In this document: positions 17,310 to 26,561 of the stretch, one piece after another
Position numbering within the stretch: position 1 is the stretch's first letter
Layout of the letters: every line of letters begins with the position of its first letter
Assembly (NCBI RefSeq): GCF_000317635.1
Contig: NC_019779.1
Location: 1,116,001-1,180,000, forward strand
Source: Halothece sp. PCC 7418
GTDB lineage: Bacteria; Cyanobacteriota; Cyanobacteriia; Cyanobacteriales; Rubidibacteraceae
Direction: 5' to 3'
Length of the DNA stretch: 64,000 nt
Position numbers and translations under genes: made by a program
The notes under the pieces: model-generated
Told to the model about the DNA's origin: nothing
Databases searched by the model: none
What the model saw: only the letters and a program-made list of their open reading frames with translations

Positions 17310-18449
17310 TCAGATAATTTCTCCTTTTTCAACGGTCAAAATTTGGGAAGAATTAACCCATTGCTGATCAAATGAGTTTAAATGAGTGGTAGTAATTAAG
17401 GTTTGAAATCGATCCTCAATCGCGCTTAATAATTGATTTTGACGATCTAAATCGAGTTCGGCTAAAACATCATCCAGAAGCAGTAAGGGCGGTTCTCCGA
17501 CAACCGTTTCAATTAGTTCTAATTCTGCCAGTTTTAAGGCTAAAACTAAAGTTCTCTGTTGTCCTTGTGACCCATAAGATCGCGCAGGTGTTTCATTAAT
17601 TTTAAACTCGACTTCATCCCGATGCGGTCCGACAACGGTTGTTCCTAAATTGTGTTCTGCTGCTTGACGAAGTTTAATTCGATTTAAAATTGCTTGCTGC
17701 ACTTGTTCGGGGTTATCTTCAGACCAGTTAACATTCGGGGCATAGTCAATGTCAAGTTTTTCTGTCGCGTGACTAATTCTACTATGCCATTGTTGCGCGA
17801 TCGGTGTTAGCCGTTCCATAACTCTAGCCCGACGACGCATCACCCGTGATCCGTTTGCTGCTAATTGAGCATCCCATAAGGCTAATTGTTCCCAAGTGGA
17901 ATCTTCTACTGGAGAACCCATTTCATCATCATAAAGGGATTTCCGAATCTTTTTGAGTAACGCATTTCGTTGCCGTAACACTTTATTATATTCTTGTAAA
18001 ATATAAGCATAAATCGGTTCAATTTGAATTAATAACGCATCTAGCCAATGACGACGTTTTTCAGGTGAACCTCTCACTAAATCTAAATCTAAACTCGAAA
18101 ATTCGACAGCGTTAAGAACCCCCAAAAAATCAATTTGTCGGCGCAACGATTCATGATTAATTGCAACCGTGCGTCGTCCTTTTTGCCGTAAGGTTAGGGT
18201 TAATTCGCTGTTACTATAGCGCCGTTTGACTAAGGCTTCGATTTGCCCAACCGTTGCTTCTTGAAAGACCAGATCTTGATCTTTTGTTGTCCGATGACTT
18301 TTTAAGGTTGCTAAGAGTTCCACAGCTTCTAAAAGATTCGATTTTCCTTGGGCATTATTTCCCACTAAAATTGTTTTTTGAGCATCGAATTTAACGGAAC
18401 AATTCCAATAATTTCGGAATCGTGTGAGATAGAGTTTCTCTAAATACAT
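17310..18449 (-). CDS. recF: DNA replication and repair protein RecF
   Basis: RecF is an SMC-like ABC ATPase that loads RecA at single-strand gaps. The 379-residue protein has Walker A ('LVGNNAQGKSNLLEAVELLA'), the signature motif ('SYGSQGQQRTLVLALKLAEL') and Walker B ('PLLLLDDVLAELD'). The start at 18449 gives 'MYLEKLYLTRFRNYWN', the normal N-terminus. It is not beside dnaA/dnaN/gyrB here, as is usual in cyanobacteria. A heptamer repeat array lies directly upstream. Confidence 0.96.
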   Translation of the reverse strand: MYLEKLYLTRFRNYWNCSVKFDAQKTILVGNNAQGKSNLLEAVELLATLKSHRTTKDQDLVFQEATVGQIEALVKRRYSNSELTLTLRQKGRRTVAINHESLRRQIDFLGVLNAVEFSSLDLDLVRGSPEKRRHWLDALLIQIEPIYAYILQEYNKVLRQRNALLKKIRKSLYDDEMGSPVEDSTWEQLALWDAQLAANGSRVMRRRARVMERLTPIAQQWHSRISHATEKLDIDYAPNVNWSEDNPEQVQQAILNRIKLRQAAEHNLGTTVVGPHRDEVEFKINETPARSYGSQGQQRTLVLALKLAELELIETVVGEPPLLLLDDVLAELDLDRQNQLLSAIEDRFQTLITTTHLNSFDQQWVNSSQILTVEKGEII

Positions 18450-18458
18450 TATTTGTTA

Positions 18459-18597
18459 TTCGTCATTCGTCATTAGTCATTAGTCATTAGTCATTCGTCA
18501 TTAGTCATTCGTCATTAGTCATTAGTCATTCGTCATTAGTCATTAGTCATTCGTCATTAGTCATTAGTCATTCGTCATTCGTCATTAGTCCTTCGGT
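18459..18597. repeat. Degenerate heptanucleotide tandem array (TCATTAG/TCATTCG)
   Basis: About 19 contiguous copies of a 7-base unit GTCATTA or GTCATTC run upstream of recF, with a partial 21-base higher-order period. This matches the cyanobacterial short tandemly repeated repetitive sequences (STRR). There are no spacers, so it is not a CRISPR array. Confidence 0.9.
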
Positions 18598-18662
18598 AAC
18601 TGGTAATTTCTTTCTTTTCTAAGACAGAGAACAGGGAGAGGTTGAAAACTGAATTGTTGACA

Positions 18663-18772
18663 TATAGCGTTTCCTAGTTGGTTGAGGTACAAAGCGAGTC
18701 GGTGGATGTTCATGGTTAATTAACCTGTTGAACGGTCAAAGAACGAAGAACAACGAACCAAGAACGACTATA
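18663..18772 (+). repeat. Dispersed repeat family B, diverged copy
   Basis: It starts TATAGCGTTTCCTAGTTGG, then TTGAGGTAC and the core GCGAGTCGGTGGATGTTCAT shared with copies at 28746, 36281 and 62265. The far end lacks the TGTACCTCA arm, so this copy looks truncated. No coding capacity. Confidence 0.75.
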
Positions 18773-18775
18773 AAA

Positions 18776-19957
18776 CTATTGTTGTGAAAGTCGGTTGACT
18801 GCTTCACCATTAAACCATTGATGGGCTTGGGCTAAAAGAGAAGGGATTTTATCAGCGTGAGGACTATTTTTTAAACAAGGTTTCAAGTCTAGAGAGTCTA
18901 AGTCATTCGCTTTTTCTCCTGGAAACCAATGACTGGCTTTTCCTAATAAGTTATAGCGCATTTTGGCATAATCGGTTAAGTCATAGGCAAGGGCTAAGTT
19001 TCTTAACCATAAAATAACGGGAATATTGATATGGTTTGGGGTTTCTTCCGCGCGAGGTAATCCTGTTTCCCATGTTTTATACCAGTTTTCTCCTAATGCT
19101 TCAATGGCTGCTTTCTCTAATTTTTCTAAGATGGGCGGTAAAATTTCATTCGCTTTTTCTAGTAAGGGTAAAACCTTTAAATGTTCTTCAAAATCACTGG
19201 GTTGTGCTGCGCCTAAAGATAATGTATGCACTTGGGGATGACTGAGACAAAATAAGTCATTAAACACCATTGGACTTAGGGGTTGGCATAAATCAACTAA
19301 TTTTTGAGGGGGGTTATAAAGTTGTCCGCCTTTATCCGAAGGACTAATAATAAAAACGCCCATATCATGATGATTGGCTGCTTGAATGGCTTCCCAATTA
19401 GTTTGATTAATGTAGTACCAATGGAGATTTACATAATCAAATTGATCAGTTTCAATGGTTTTGATAATGACTTCAGGGGAACCATGAGTGGAAAAACCAA
19501 CAAAGCGAACTTTTCCTTGTTCTTGTAATTTTCTAACTTCATCTAAGCACCCCCCAGGGCGAACGGTTTGTTCTAATAATTCTTCTGTATTAATGCCATG
19601 AATGCCTAATAAATCAATGTAATCTAAATTGAGGAATTGTAAGGACTGATTAAATTGCCGTCGAAATTCTTTCGGATCATCTTTGGGTGCAATTTTTGTT
19701 TGTATAATTAATTTTTCCCGATCAAATTTGGGTAAGACTTGACCTAGTTGCATTTCAGAACTACCATAGCCTCTAGCGGTTTCAATATGATGAATTCCCA
19801 CGGCTAAAGATTTTTCAATTGTTGCTTCTAAATTACGTTGATTGGCTTGGGGAACATCCGCTAAAGGAATATCTTGCCACTTATGTTGATAACGCATTCC
19901 GCCACAGGAAAAAACGGGAATTTGTAAGTCAGTCCGACCAAAACGACGATATAGCAT
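18776..19957 (-). CDS. Aldo/keto reductase with cysteine-free C-terminal ferredoxin-like domain
   Basis: The N-terminal part (about residues 1-270) is an aldo/keto reductase barrel ('MLYRRFGRTDLQIPVFSCGG', 'HIETARGYGSSEMQLG', 'LIIQTKIAP', 'LDYIDLLGIHGIN'), retaining the Tyr, Lys and His of the active site. The C-terminal part aligns in pattern with the 4Fe-4S domain of related oxidoreductases ('INIPVILWLRNLALAY'), but the cluster cysteines expected around 'WETGLPRAEETPNH' are absent, so it should not bind an iron-sulfur cluster. The substrate is unknown. The start is ATG 19957. It is a single-gene unit flanked by repeats. Confidence 0.87.
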   Translation of the reverse strand: MLYRRFGRTDLQIPVFSCGGMRYQHKWQDIPLADVPQANQRNLEATIEKSLAVGIHHIETARGYGSSEMQLGQVLPKFDREKLIIQTKIAPKDDPKEFRRQFNQSLQFLNLDYIDLLGIHGINTEELLEQTVRPGGCLDEVRKLQEQGKVRFVGFSTHGSPEVIIKTIETDQFDYVNLHWYYINQTNWEAIQAANHHDMGVFIISPSDKGGQLYNPPQKLVDLCQPLSPMVFNDLFCLSHPQVHTLSLGAAQPSDFEEHLKVLPLLEKANEILPPILEKLEKAAIEALGENWYKTWETGLPRAEETPNHINIPVILWLRNLALAYDLTDYAKMRYNLLGKASHWFPGEKANDLDSLDLKPCLKNSPHADKIPSLLAQAHQWFNGEAVNRLSQQ

Positions 19958-19989
19958 TTTTTGTTTAAGATTTTAACGATTAATTGACA

Positions 19990-20106
19990 TATAGCAATCC
20001 CAAATCAGTTGTAAATTAATCCCCCCTAGCCCTCCTCACTAAAGCTCCGGTTAGTAAGGGGGAGAACGGTTAATCTACTTTTTACAAATGACATCATATT
20101 GCTATA
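19990..20106. repeat. Dispersed repeat family A (MITE-like), copy 1
   Basis: Bounded by TATAGCAATCC at 19990 and TTGCTATA ending at 20106, with imperfect terminal inverted repeats of about 26 bases (AAATCAGTTGTAAA matched by TTTTTACAAATGACATCAT). The second copy is at 62145-62266. It has no gene and fits a miniature inverted-repeat element inserted at TA, a pattern seen in IS630-type derivatives. Confidence 0.75.
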
Positions 20107-20179
20107 TTATAGGAAAATATTCTCATAATAAATAGCGAGTAAACCTTAAAAAACAGTCTCTCACCAAGTATTAATTATT

Positions 20180-23100
20180 ATGAAATTATCGGTTCGATCG
20201 CGCTGGATTTTGTTTTTACTAACCCTAGGCGCGATCGCTGGCAACTATTTTAACCTTCCTCTGTTTTTTCGCGTTGATCTTCTCTTCGGGACGATCTTCG
20301 CCCTTACCGTGATCAAACTCTATGGTATCGGTTGGGGAACATTAGTGGGGTTGCTTGCTGGGAGTTACACCCTCCATTTATGGAGTCATCCTTATGCGAT
20401 GATTATCTTCACCCTTGAGGTGTTCATCGTTGGCTGGCTATTTCATCGACAAGGATTGAAAGATCTCGCCCTAGCAGATGCGCTTTACTGGCTAATCATC
20501 GGTATTCCTTTGATTTGGCTATGTTATGAACATCTCTTAGAGATGAATCCCCCACAAAGTACATTGATTATCTTCAAGCAACCGATTAACGGGCTCATTA
20601 ATGCCATCATTGCTAATTTTATTACCAATTACTTGCCTTGGAATAAATGGCTGCAACGGGAGAATATTGATGATTTTAGACTATCATTCCAGCAAACACT
20701 TGCGAATCTCCTAACGGCTTTCATTTTTGTGCCAGTGATTGTTTTGATGGTTTGGCAGGGGTATATTAATGTTCAGCAAACAGAAAATCGAGTCGAATCT
20801 TATCTCACAACGATTGCTGAGGATACTCTAGCAAGAATGGAGTTGTGGCAACGTCCTTATCAACAAGCCTTAGACCAACTTGCTAAATCAGCCCTAGAAG
20901 AAGATGTGGTTTCTTTACAAGTCAAAATAGAATTTATCCAAGCTGGATTCCCAGATTTCCTAAGAATTTATGCCACTGATTCTCAAGGAACAATTATTGC
21001 GAGTTCCACTAATAAAAATCAAAGCAAGAATGACTTAATCGGAACAAATATTGCTGAGAAAGACATTTTTCAAAAAACCAGTCGTACCCTGAAAACTCAA
21101 GTGAGTGAAGTTCATCGAGACGAAGCAGATCAAACGCCCCATGTTGGAATTAGTGTTCCCCTTATCAATCAGGGTCAATTTCAAGGTTTAGTTTATGGGT
21201 CTTTTAATTGGCAAGGATTAAAGCAATTGCTGATCGATGATCAACAAAATGATTTATTAACTATAAAAAACGGATCAACAAATAGAATTCTAGCACAATT
21301 TACCTTACTCGATCAAAACCGAAACCTTATTGTCAGCACTCGCGAAGACTCGCAACTGATGAAACCGTTGTCGATTCAAGGAATAACAAAACCCATCAGC
21401 GATCGCGTTCACTTGAATATTCCCAATCGAGCTTTCCATACTTCAGCAATGATCCAATGGCGGAACTCTAGCTATGTTTTAACTATCAGTGGAACGGAAC
21501 AAGAACCTCTGAGAAATAGTCAACTAATCTCAGGATTGCAATTAAGAGTTGAACTCCCCGCAGCCCCTTTTGTGGATAGATTGCAGTATAACTATATCAA
21601 TTATTTAGCCGTCATGCTTGGGGTGACAATTTTGGGTTTACTCTTGGCATTTTTCCTCAGCCGTCAACTGGTGAAACCGTTGCAGAAGTTAGCAGGAGTA
21701 ACCACTGATTTACCGAATAAAGTCTCAGAAAACCTCAATATTAAGTGGCAGCGATCGCGCATTGCAGAAGTGGATCATTTGATTACAAACTTTCAACAAA
21801 TGGCGCTAGTTCTTTCTTATAAATTCCAAGAACTTTCTGAGGCAAAAGCAACCTTAGAGGCGCGAGTCAAAGAACGCACTAAAAGCCTGACTCAATACAA
21901 AATTATTGTTGAAAATTCCACCGATGCCATCATGATTAAAGATCTCGATGGAGTCTATCTACTGGTCAACCAAAGTGTTGCGGATTATCTTGGGTATAAA
22001 CAACGAGAAATCATTGGTCACACTGATATAGAATTATTTGGGTCAGATGCGGGAAAACAATTACAAGAACAAGAACAAATGGTGATGAAATTTAAAAATC
22101 AAGAAATTATCACCTATAAAGAAGCACTCCCCACAGTTTATGGAGAACGGATTTTTCAAACCACTCGCATTCCTTACTATGATGATAATAAAGAAGTTAT
22201 TGGTATCATTGGCATTTGTCGAGATATTACAGAGCGAGAACAGACCAATCAACAAATTCAAGAACAAAGTCAAGCCTTAGAAACAGGACTGAGACAGCAG
22301 GTTATTTTATCAGAAATTGCGCTCCAACTGAATTTACTAGAAGACTTTGAATCAACAATTAACTCTGTACTGCAAAAAATTGGTGAACATACCCAAGTCA
22401 GTCGCGTTTATATTTTTGAAGATCAATCGGAAACAGTCACCCATAATACATTTGAATGGTGTAACGTGGGGATTACTCCGCACAAAGAACAACTACAACA
22501 AGTTAATTATCTTACCGACATTCCCTCTTGGAAACCCCTTTTATTGCAAGACGGTCGAATTTATTCTGAAGATATTCAAACACTCCCTTGGGATCTCAGA
22601 GTGATTTTAGAATCACAAGCTATTAAATCAATCATTATTTATCCTCTCTATGTGCAAGGGAAATTCTTTGGTTTTATTGGATTTGATGAATGTGTTGAAA
22701 TTCGACAATGGAAACAATCAGAATTAGAACTCTTACGCACTGTAGCCAGCATGATTGGTAATGCTTATGAACGTCGTTTAATGGAACAATCGGTCATCGA
22801 TCAACGGGATAAAGCCAATAAAGCGAACCAAGCCAAAAGTGAATTTCTCGCCAATATGAGTCATGAAATTCGCACGCCCATGAATGCCATTATTGGAATG
22901 ACGGGATTGTTACTGGATACCCCATTAAATAACGAGCAAAAAGAATTTACAGAAATCATTCGTAATAGTGGCGATACCTTGCTGACATTAATTAATGATA
23001 TTTTAGATTTCTCAAAAATAGAGTCGGGAAAGTTAGCCCTCGAACCAACTCGCTTTTCCTTACGTCATTGTGTGGAATCCGCGTTAGACTTAGTCACCCA

Positions 23101-24844
23101 AAAGGCTCTAGAAAAAAACTTAGAATTAGCGTATTTTGTTGATCCTAATCTGCCTAGTGAAATCTTAGCGGATGAAGCGCGATTACGACAGATTTTGGTG
23201 AATTTACTCAGTAATGCCGTAAAATTTACCGAGGAAGGAGAAGTTCTGGTGCAAGTGAGTTCTTTATCTCTCTTTTCTGGAAAAATTCAATTATTATTTG
23301 CTGTTCATGATACAGGAGTCGGGATTCCTCCTGATAAAATGAATCGTCTTTTCCGACCCTTTTCTCAAGTGGATTCCTCTTATACTCGGCGCATGATGGG
23401 GAGTGGGTTAGGTTTAGTCATTTCCCGCCGACTTTCTGAGTTAATGGGAGGACAAATGTGGGTCACCAGTCATGGTGCAATTGCGGGATCAAACCCCAAT
23501 GATTGGCAACCCGAAGAAAATTGTTTACCATTATCGCCCTCATTTGATGTCAACAAGGGATCAACATTTTACTTTACCATGACCTCGGACGTGGCAACAG
23601 CACGCAGAAATTTTGACACACTACAACCGCTAACAGGAAAACAGGTCTTAGTGGTGGATGATAGTGCGACCCATCGCCAAGTTTTACAGTTACAACTCCA
23701 AAATTGGGAAATGAATGTCCAAACGGCTGCTTCTGGAAAGTCAGCTTTAACTCTTCTTTCTCAAAATGATTCGTTTGATTTAGCGATTTTAGATACGCAG
23801 ATACCAGAGATGGATGGTTTGACTTTAGCCCAAAAAATCCGTCAGTCTCCTCAAGGAAAACAACTTCCTTTGTTATGTTTAACCGCTTTAGGAAATGCGC
23901 GATCTACACTTAGGGAAAACATGAGTGGTAACTGTATTGCATGGTTAAATAAACCGATTAAGCAGTCCCAGTTATACAACATTCTTGTTGATCATTTTGT
24001 TCCTCATCCCGAACAAACCCTTACTTCTTCTAATCTTTCGGATACCAATATGAGCCCTCAACTTGCTGACCAATACCCTTTCAAAATCCTCCTTGCTGAA
24101 GATAATGTTGTTAATCAGAAAGTTGCTTTGCGGATGTTGGAACGTCTAGGCTATCGGGCTGATGTGGTAGCGAATGGGTTAGAAGTGTTAGAAGCCCTGC
24201 GCCGTCAAAGCTATGATGTAATTTTAATGGATGTGCAAATGCCAGAGTTAGATGGGATTTCTACAACTCGGCTGATTCGAGAACATAATGATAATTCTGA
24301 TTATCCTTGGATTATCGCGATGACGGCTAATGCGGTGGGAGAAGCCAAACAAGCGGGGTTAGAAGCAGGGATGAATGAGTATTTAACGAAGCCTGTTAAA
24401 CTCGACCAGTTAAGTCGGGTGTTACAACAAGTCTGTCAGAATCAAAATGCAGTTGCGTCGGATGCTTCGGAGTCAGATGTTAACCTCCCCCTGATTGATG
24501 AACAAATCTTTTGTAATCTAGAAGAGATTATGGATGATCATGAAGAGATGTTGGAATTGATTGATAGTTTTTTAGAAGATAGTGAAGCATTAATGAGCGC
24601 GATCGCGCAAGCCTATCAAAATCATAATATTCAACAATTGCAACAGCAAGCTCACGCCCTGAAAGGAAGTAGCGCTAACCTTGGTTTATCTGCTCTTTCT
24701 GAAGTCTGTCGGGAAATCGATCGTCATGGGAAAGCCCAGCAACTCCCTTCTGCATCATTGATGGAACAACTGCAAACAACTTATCAAGAAACGGCGGTTG
24801 CTTTGCAGACCAAGCGAAATCATCATGATTCCCGTAAGACATAA
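20180..24844 (+). CDS. Hybrid sensor histidine kinase with PAS, GAF, two receivers and HPt
   Basis: The 1554-residue membrane phosphorelay protein has, in order: about six N-terminal membrane segments (1-200), an extracytoplasmic sensor region (about 205-470), a membrane helix and HAMP linker (about 475-560), PAS (about 575-690), GAF (about 700-865), HisKA with His895 ('FLANMSHEIRTPMNAIIG'), HATPase (about 1000-1130), receiver 1 with Asp1205, receiver 2 with Asp1351 ('VILMDVQMPELDG') and an HPt domain with His1492 ('QAHALKGSSANLG'). A complete His-Asp-His relay is therefore present in one chain. The signal is unknown. Its 3' end overlaps the convergent regulator gene by 22 bases. No obvious output partner is cotranscribed. 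Confidence 0.95.
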   Translation: MKLSVRSRWILFLLTLGAIAGNYFNLPLFFRVDLLFGTIFALTVIKLYGIGWGTLVGLLAGSYTLHLWSHPYAMIIFTLEVFIVGWLFHRQGLKDLALADALYWLIIGIPLIWLCYEHLLEMNPPQSTLIIFKQPINGLINAIIANFITNYLPWNKWLQRENIDDFRLSFQQTLANLLTAFIFVPVIVLMVWQGYINVQQTENRVESYLTTIAEDTLARMELWQRPYQQALDQLAKSALEEDVVSLQVKIEFIQAGFPDFLRIYATDSQGTIIASSTNKNQSKNDLIGTNIAEKDIFQKTSRTLKTQVSEVHRDEADQTPHVGISVPLINQGQFQGLVYGSFNWQGLKQLLIDDQQNDLLTIKNGSTNRILAQFTLLDQNRNLIVSTREDSQLMKPLSIQGITKPISDRVHLNIPNRAFHTSAMIQWRNSSYVLTISGTEQEPLRNSQLISGLQLRVELPAAPFVDRLQYNYINYLAVMLGVTILGLLLAFFLSRQLVKPLQKLAGVTTDLPNKVSENLNIKWQRSRIAEVDHLITNFQQMALVLSYKFQELSEAKATLEARVKERTKSLTQYKIIVENSTDAIMIKDLDGVYLLVNQSVADYLGYKQREIIGHTDIELFGSDAGKQLQEQEQMVMKFKNQEIITYKEALPTVYGERIFQTTRIPYYDDNKEVIGIIGICRDITEREQTNQQIQEQSQALETGLRQQVILSEIALQLNLLEDFESTINSVLQKIGEHTQVSRVYIFEDQSETVTHNTFEWCNVGITPHKEQLQQVNYLTDIPSWKPLLLQDGRIYSEDIQTLPWDLRVILESQAIKSIIIYPLYVQGKFFGFIGFDECVEIRQWKQSELELLRTVASMIGNAYERRLMEQSVIDQRDKANKANQAKSEFLANMSHEIRTPMNAIIGMTGLLLDTPLNNEQKEFTEIIRNSGDTLLTLINDILDFSKIESGKLALEPTRFSLRHCVESALDLVTQKALEKNLELAYFVDPNLPSEILADEARLRQILVNLLSNAVKFTEEGEVLVQVSSLSLFSGKIQLLFAVHDTGVGIPPDKMNRLFRPFSQVDSSYTRRMMGSGLGLVISRRLSELMGGQMWVTSHGAIAGSNPNDWQPEENCLPLSPSFDVNKGSTFYFTMTSDVATARRNFDTLQPLTGKQVLVVDDSATHRQVLQLQLQNWEMNVQTAASGKSALTLLSQNDSFDLAILDTQIPEMDGLTLAQKIRQSPQGKQLPLLCLTALGNARSTLRENMSGNCIAWLNKPIKQSQLYNILVDHFVPHPEQTLTSSNLSDTNMSPQLADQYPFKILLAEDNVVNQKVALRMLERLGYRADVVANGLEVLEALRRQSYDVILMDVQMPELDGISTTRLIREHNDNSDYPWIIAMTANAVGEAKQAGLEAGMNEYLTKPVKLDQLSRVLQQVCQNQNAVASDASESDVNLPLIDEQIFCNLEEIMDDHEEMLELIDSFLEDSEALMSAIAQAYQNHNIQQLQQQAHALKGSSANLGLSALSEVCREIDRHGKAQQLPSASLMEQLQTTYQETAVALQTKRNHHDSRKT

Positions 24845-25506
24845 CCCACACCGCGCACGGTTTGAATCAGTCGTTTATATCCCCCCTGTTCGATTTTGAG
24901 GCGTAGATAGCGAATATAAACTTCAATCACGTTTGATTCTCCCCCATGATTATCTTCCCAGACATTATCAAGGATTTGCTCGCGAGTCAGCACTTCCCCT
25001 GGGTGAGACATCAAATATTTGAGAAGTTCAAACTCTTTGACGGTTAACTCAATTTTGCGCCCATTACGGTTAGCACAGCGATGGGATAAATCGAGCACTA
25101 AATCGCTAAATTGGAGTTGTTCAGGGACTGTTGTAGCGGGTTGGAGATACAGTTGAACTAACTCTAAAAACCGATCGCGCTGGTAAGGAAGTAGCATATA
25201 GTCATCCGCCCCAGCTTCTAAACAAGCGGTTCGATCTTCTAGAGTATCTTCCTTCATAAATAGCACAATCAGAACGGGGTTATTATGTCCCCGTAACTGA
25301 CGCGATACCGTTAACCCTTCTTCTCCCAAATGGGCTTGATCAATGACCACTAACGCGGGTTGTAATTCTTCAAACTGTGGTTTAGCTTGGTCGGTATTGC
25401 TAGCAACAGTAACGGTATAACCCGCGTTGGTTAAATCTAGATTGACGGTTTGCGACAACTCTGGGTCATTGGCAATGACTAACACTGACGGCTGAGACAT
25501 AGACAT
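24823..25506 (-). CDS. OmpR/PhoB-family response regulator with atypical receiver
   Basis: The 227-residue protein has an N-terminal receiver-like domain (about residues 7-120) and a C-terminal winged-helix DNA-binding domain (about 128-225, 'LTVKEFELLKYLMSHPGEVL', 'LIQTVRGVGYVLRES'). Asp56 of 'LVVIDQAH' is kept, but the acidic pair at the phosphorylation pocket is replaced ('VLVIANDPE', Ala12-Asn13) and the conserved Lys near the end of the domain is Leu ('YMLLPYQRD'). It may thus work without canonical phosphorylation, as reported for the cyanobacterial regulator NblR; I cannot confirm orthology. It lies 28 bases downstream of nadK on the same strand, suggesting cotranscription. Confidence 0.9.
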   Translation of the reverse strand: MSMSQPSVLVIANDPELSQTVNLDLTNAGYTVTVASNTDQAKPQFEELQPALVVIDQAHLGEEGLTVSRQLRGHNNPVLIVLFMKEDTLEDRTACLEAGADDYMLLPYQRDRFLELVQLYLQPATTVPEQLQFSDLVLDLSHRCANRNGRKIELTVKEFELLKYLMSHPGEVLTREQILDNVWEDNHGGESNVIEVYIRYLRLKIEQGGYKRLIQTVRGVGYVLRES

Positions 25507-25534
25507 CGGATGTTGTCTCCATGAGACATTAATC

Positions 25535-26455
25535 CTACGGTAGCTCGACTGATGTCGGTTTGGCGATATGAGGCAGTCCCCAACCCAGTTTTTCGCGGAG
25601 AATACGGAAAAATTCGGGGCGCTCTAAGCGAATAAAATAAGCCGAGTAGCGCGATCGCGCAATATGAACCACATCTTTTGGCTGTACATAACACCCGCCA
25701 TTACCATCCACCACCATTACTAACTGATGAGCATCACTGGCGGAATGAATAATAATCGGTTCGCGATCGGAGAAAACTAACGCCCGCGAGGCTAAAGAAT
25801 GGGGACATATAGGAACTAACTGTAAAATCGGCACGTCTGGAGTGACCACAGGACCGCCAGAACTCAAAGAATAAGCGGTCGAACCCGTGGGCGTAGAAAC
25901 AATAATGCCATCGGCTGCAATATCCACAGGCGCATGATGTCCCACCACCACTTCAAAATGACACATACTGGTCATCGGTTCCCGATGCAGTACCATTTCA
26001 TTGAGACAGAGGGCTTCCCATTGTAACTTCTCCCCACGCATCACCTGTACAGTAATCATGGAACGTTCTTCGACGGTATAGTTTCCCGCTAAAACCTCTT
26101 CTAAAGCCGAAGAGAGTTGATTGACATAAGTTTCTGTCAAAAAGCCCATGTGTCCCGTGTTCACCGTTAACAAAGGAATCCCATAGGGGGCTAACTGACG
26201 GAAACCCGATAAAACCGTCCCATCTCCACCCAAGACGAGACAAAACTTCATCGTTTCATCAAACCCAGGGGGGATTAACTTATCCATGGGAGTATGACAA
26301 ACGGGGCTATCGGGGCTAGGATAGCCTAGGAGTCCACCCACGCCTGTGGCGAGAGTAACCTCCCATCCTTGTTCTTGGAATTGTGCTTGTACTTGGTATG
26401 CAAGGTCACAAGCAACAGGTTTATTATCGTTGTAGATGATGCCTAGTTTCGGCAC
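25535..26455 (-). CDS. nadK: NAD kinase
   Basis: NadK phosphorylates NAD to NADP, supplying the acceptor of photosynthetic electron flow. The 306-residue protein carries the '[17 protein letters not shown]' motif with its catalytic Asp, '[13 protein letters not shown]', the NE/D-type motif '[11 protein letters not shown]' and '[18 protein letters not shown]'. The only in-frame start is GTG at 26455 ([10 protein letters not shown]). Cyanobacteria usually have two NAD kinases; this is one of them. It is followed by the atypical OmpR-family regulator. Confidence 0.95.
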   Translation of the reverse strand: MPKLGIIYNDNKPVACDLAYQVQAQFQEQGWEVTLATGVGGLLGYPSPDSPVCHTPMDKLIPPGFDETMKFCLVLGGDGTVLSGFRQLAPYGIPLLTVNTGHMGFLTETYVNQLSSALEEVLAGNYTVEERSMITVQVMRGEKLQWEALCLNEMVLHREPMTSMCHFEVVVGHHAPVDIAADGIIVSTPTGSTAYSLSSGGPVVTPDVPILQLVPICPHSLASRALVFSDREPIIIHSASDAHQLVMVVDGNGGCYVQPKDVVHIARSRYSAYFIRLERPEFFRILREKLGWGLPHIAKPTSVELP

Positions 26456-26561
26456 GACGACTAATCCGTGTGTAGAGTGTTTATATCCACGACAAGAGTG
26501 TTCTCTTATCTTAATATTTAAGCAGAAAGAATTGATGCAAGGGTTGAACTTAAATCAAAGG

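Noticed and set aside
18459-18597. Possible CRISPR array
   Set aside because: The repeat unit is 7 bases and units are contiguous with no spacers; it is an STRR-type tandem repeat. No cas genes are in the window.
20180-24844. Frame disruption or gene fusion in the very long kinase
   Set aside because: The frame is continuous and the domain order from membrane sensor to HPt is normal for hybrid kinases.
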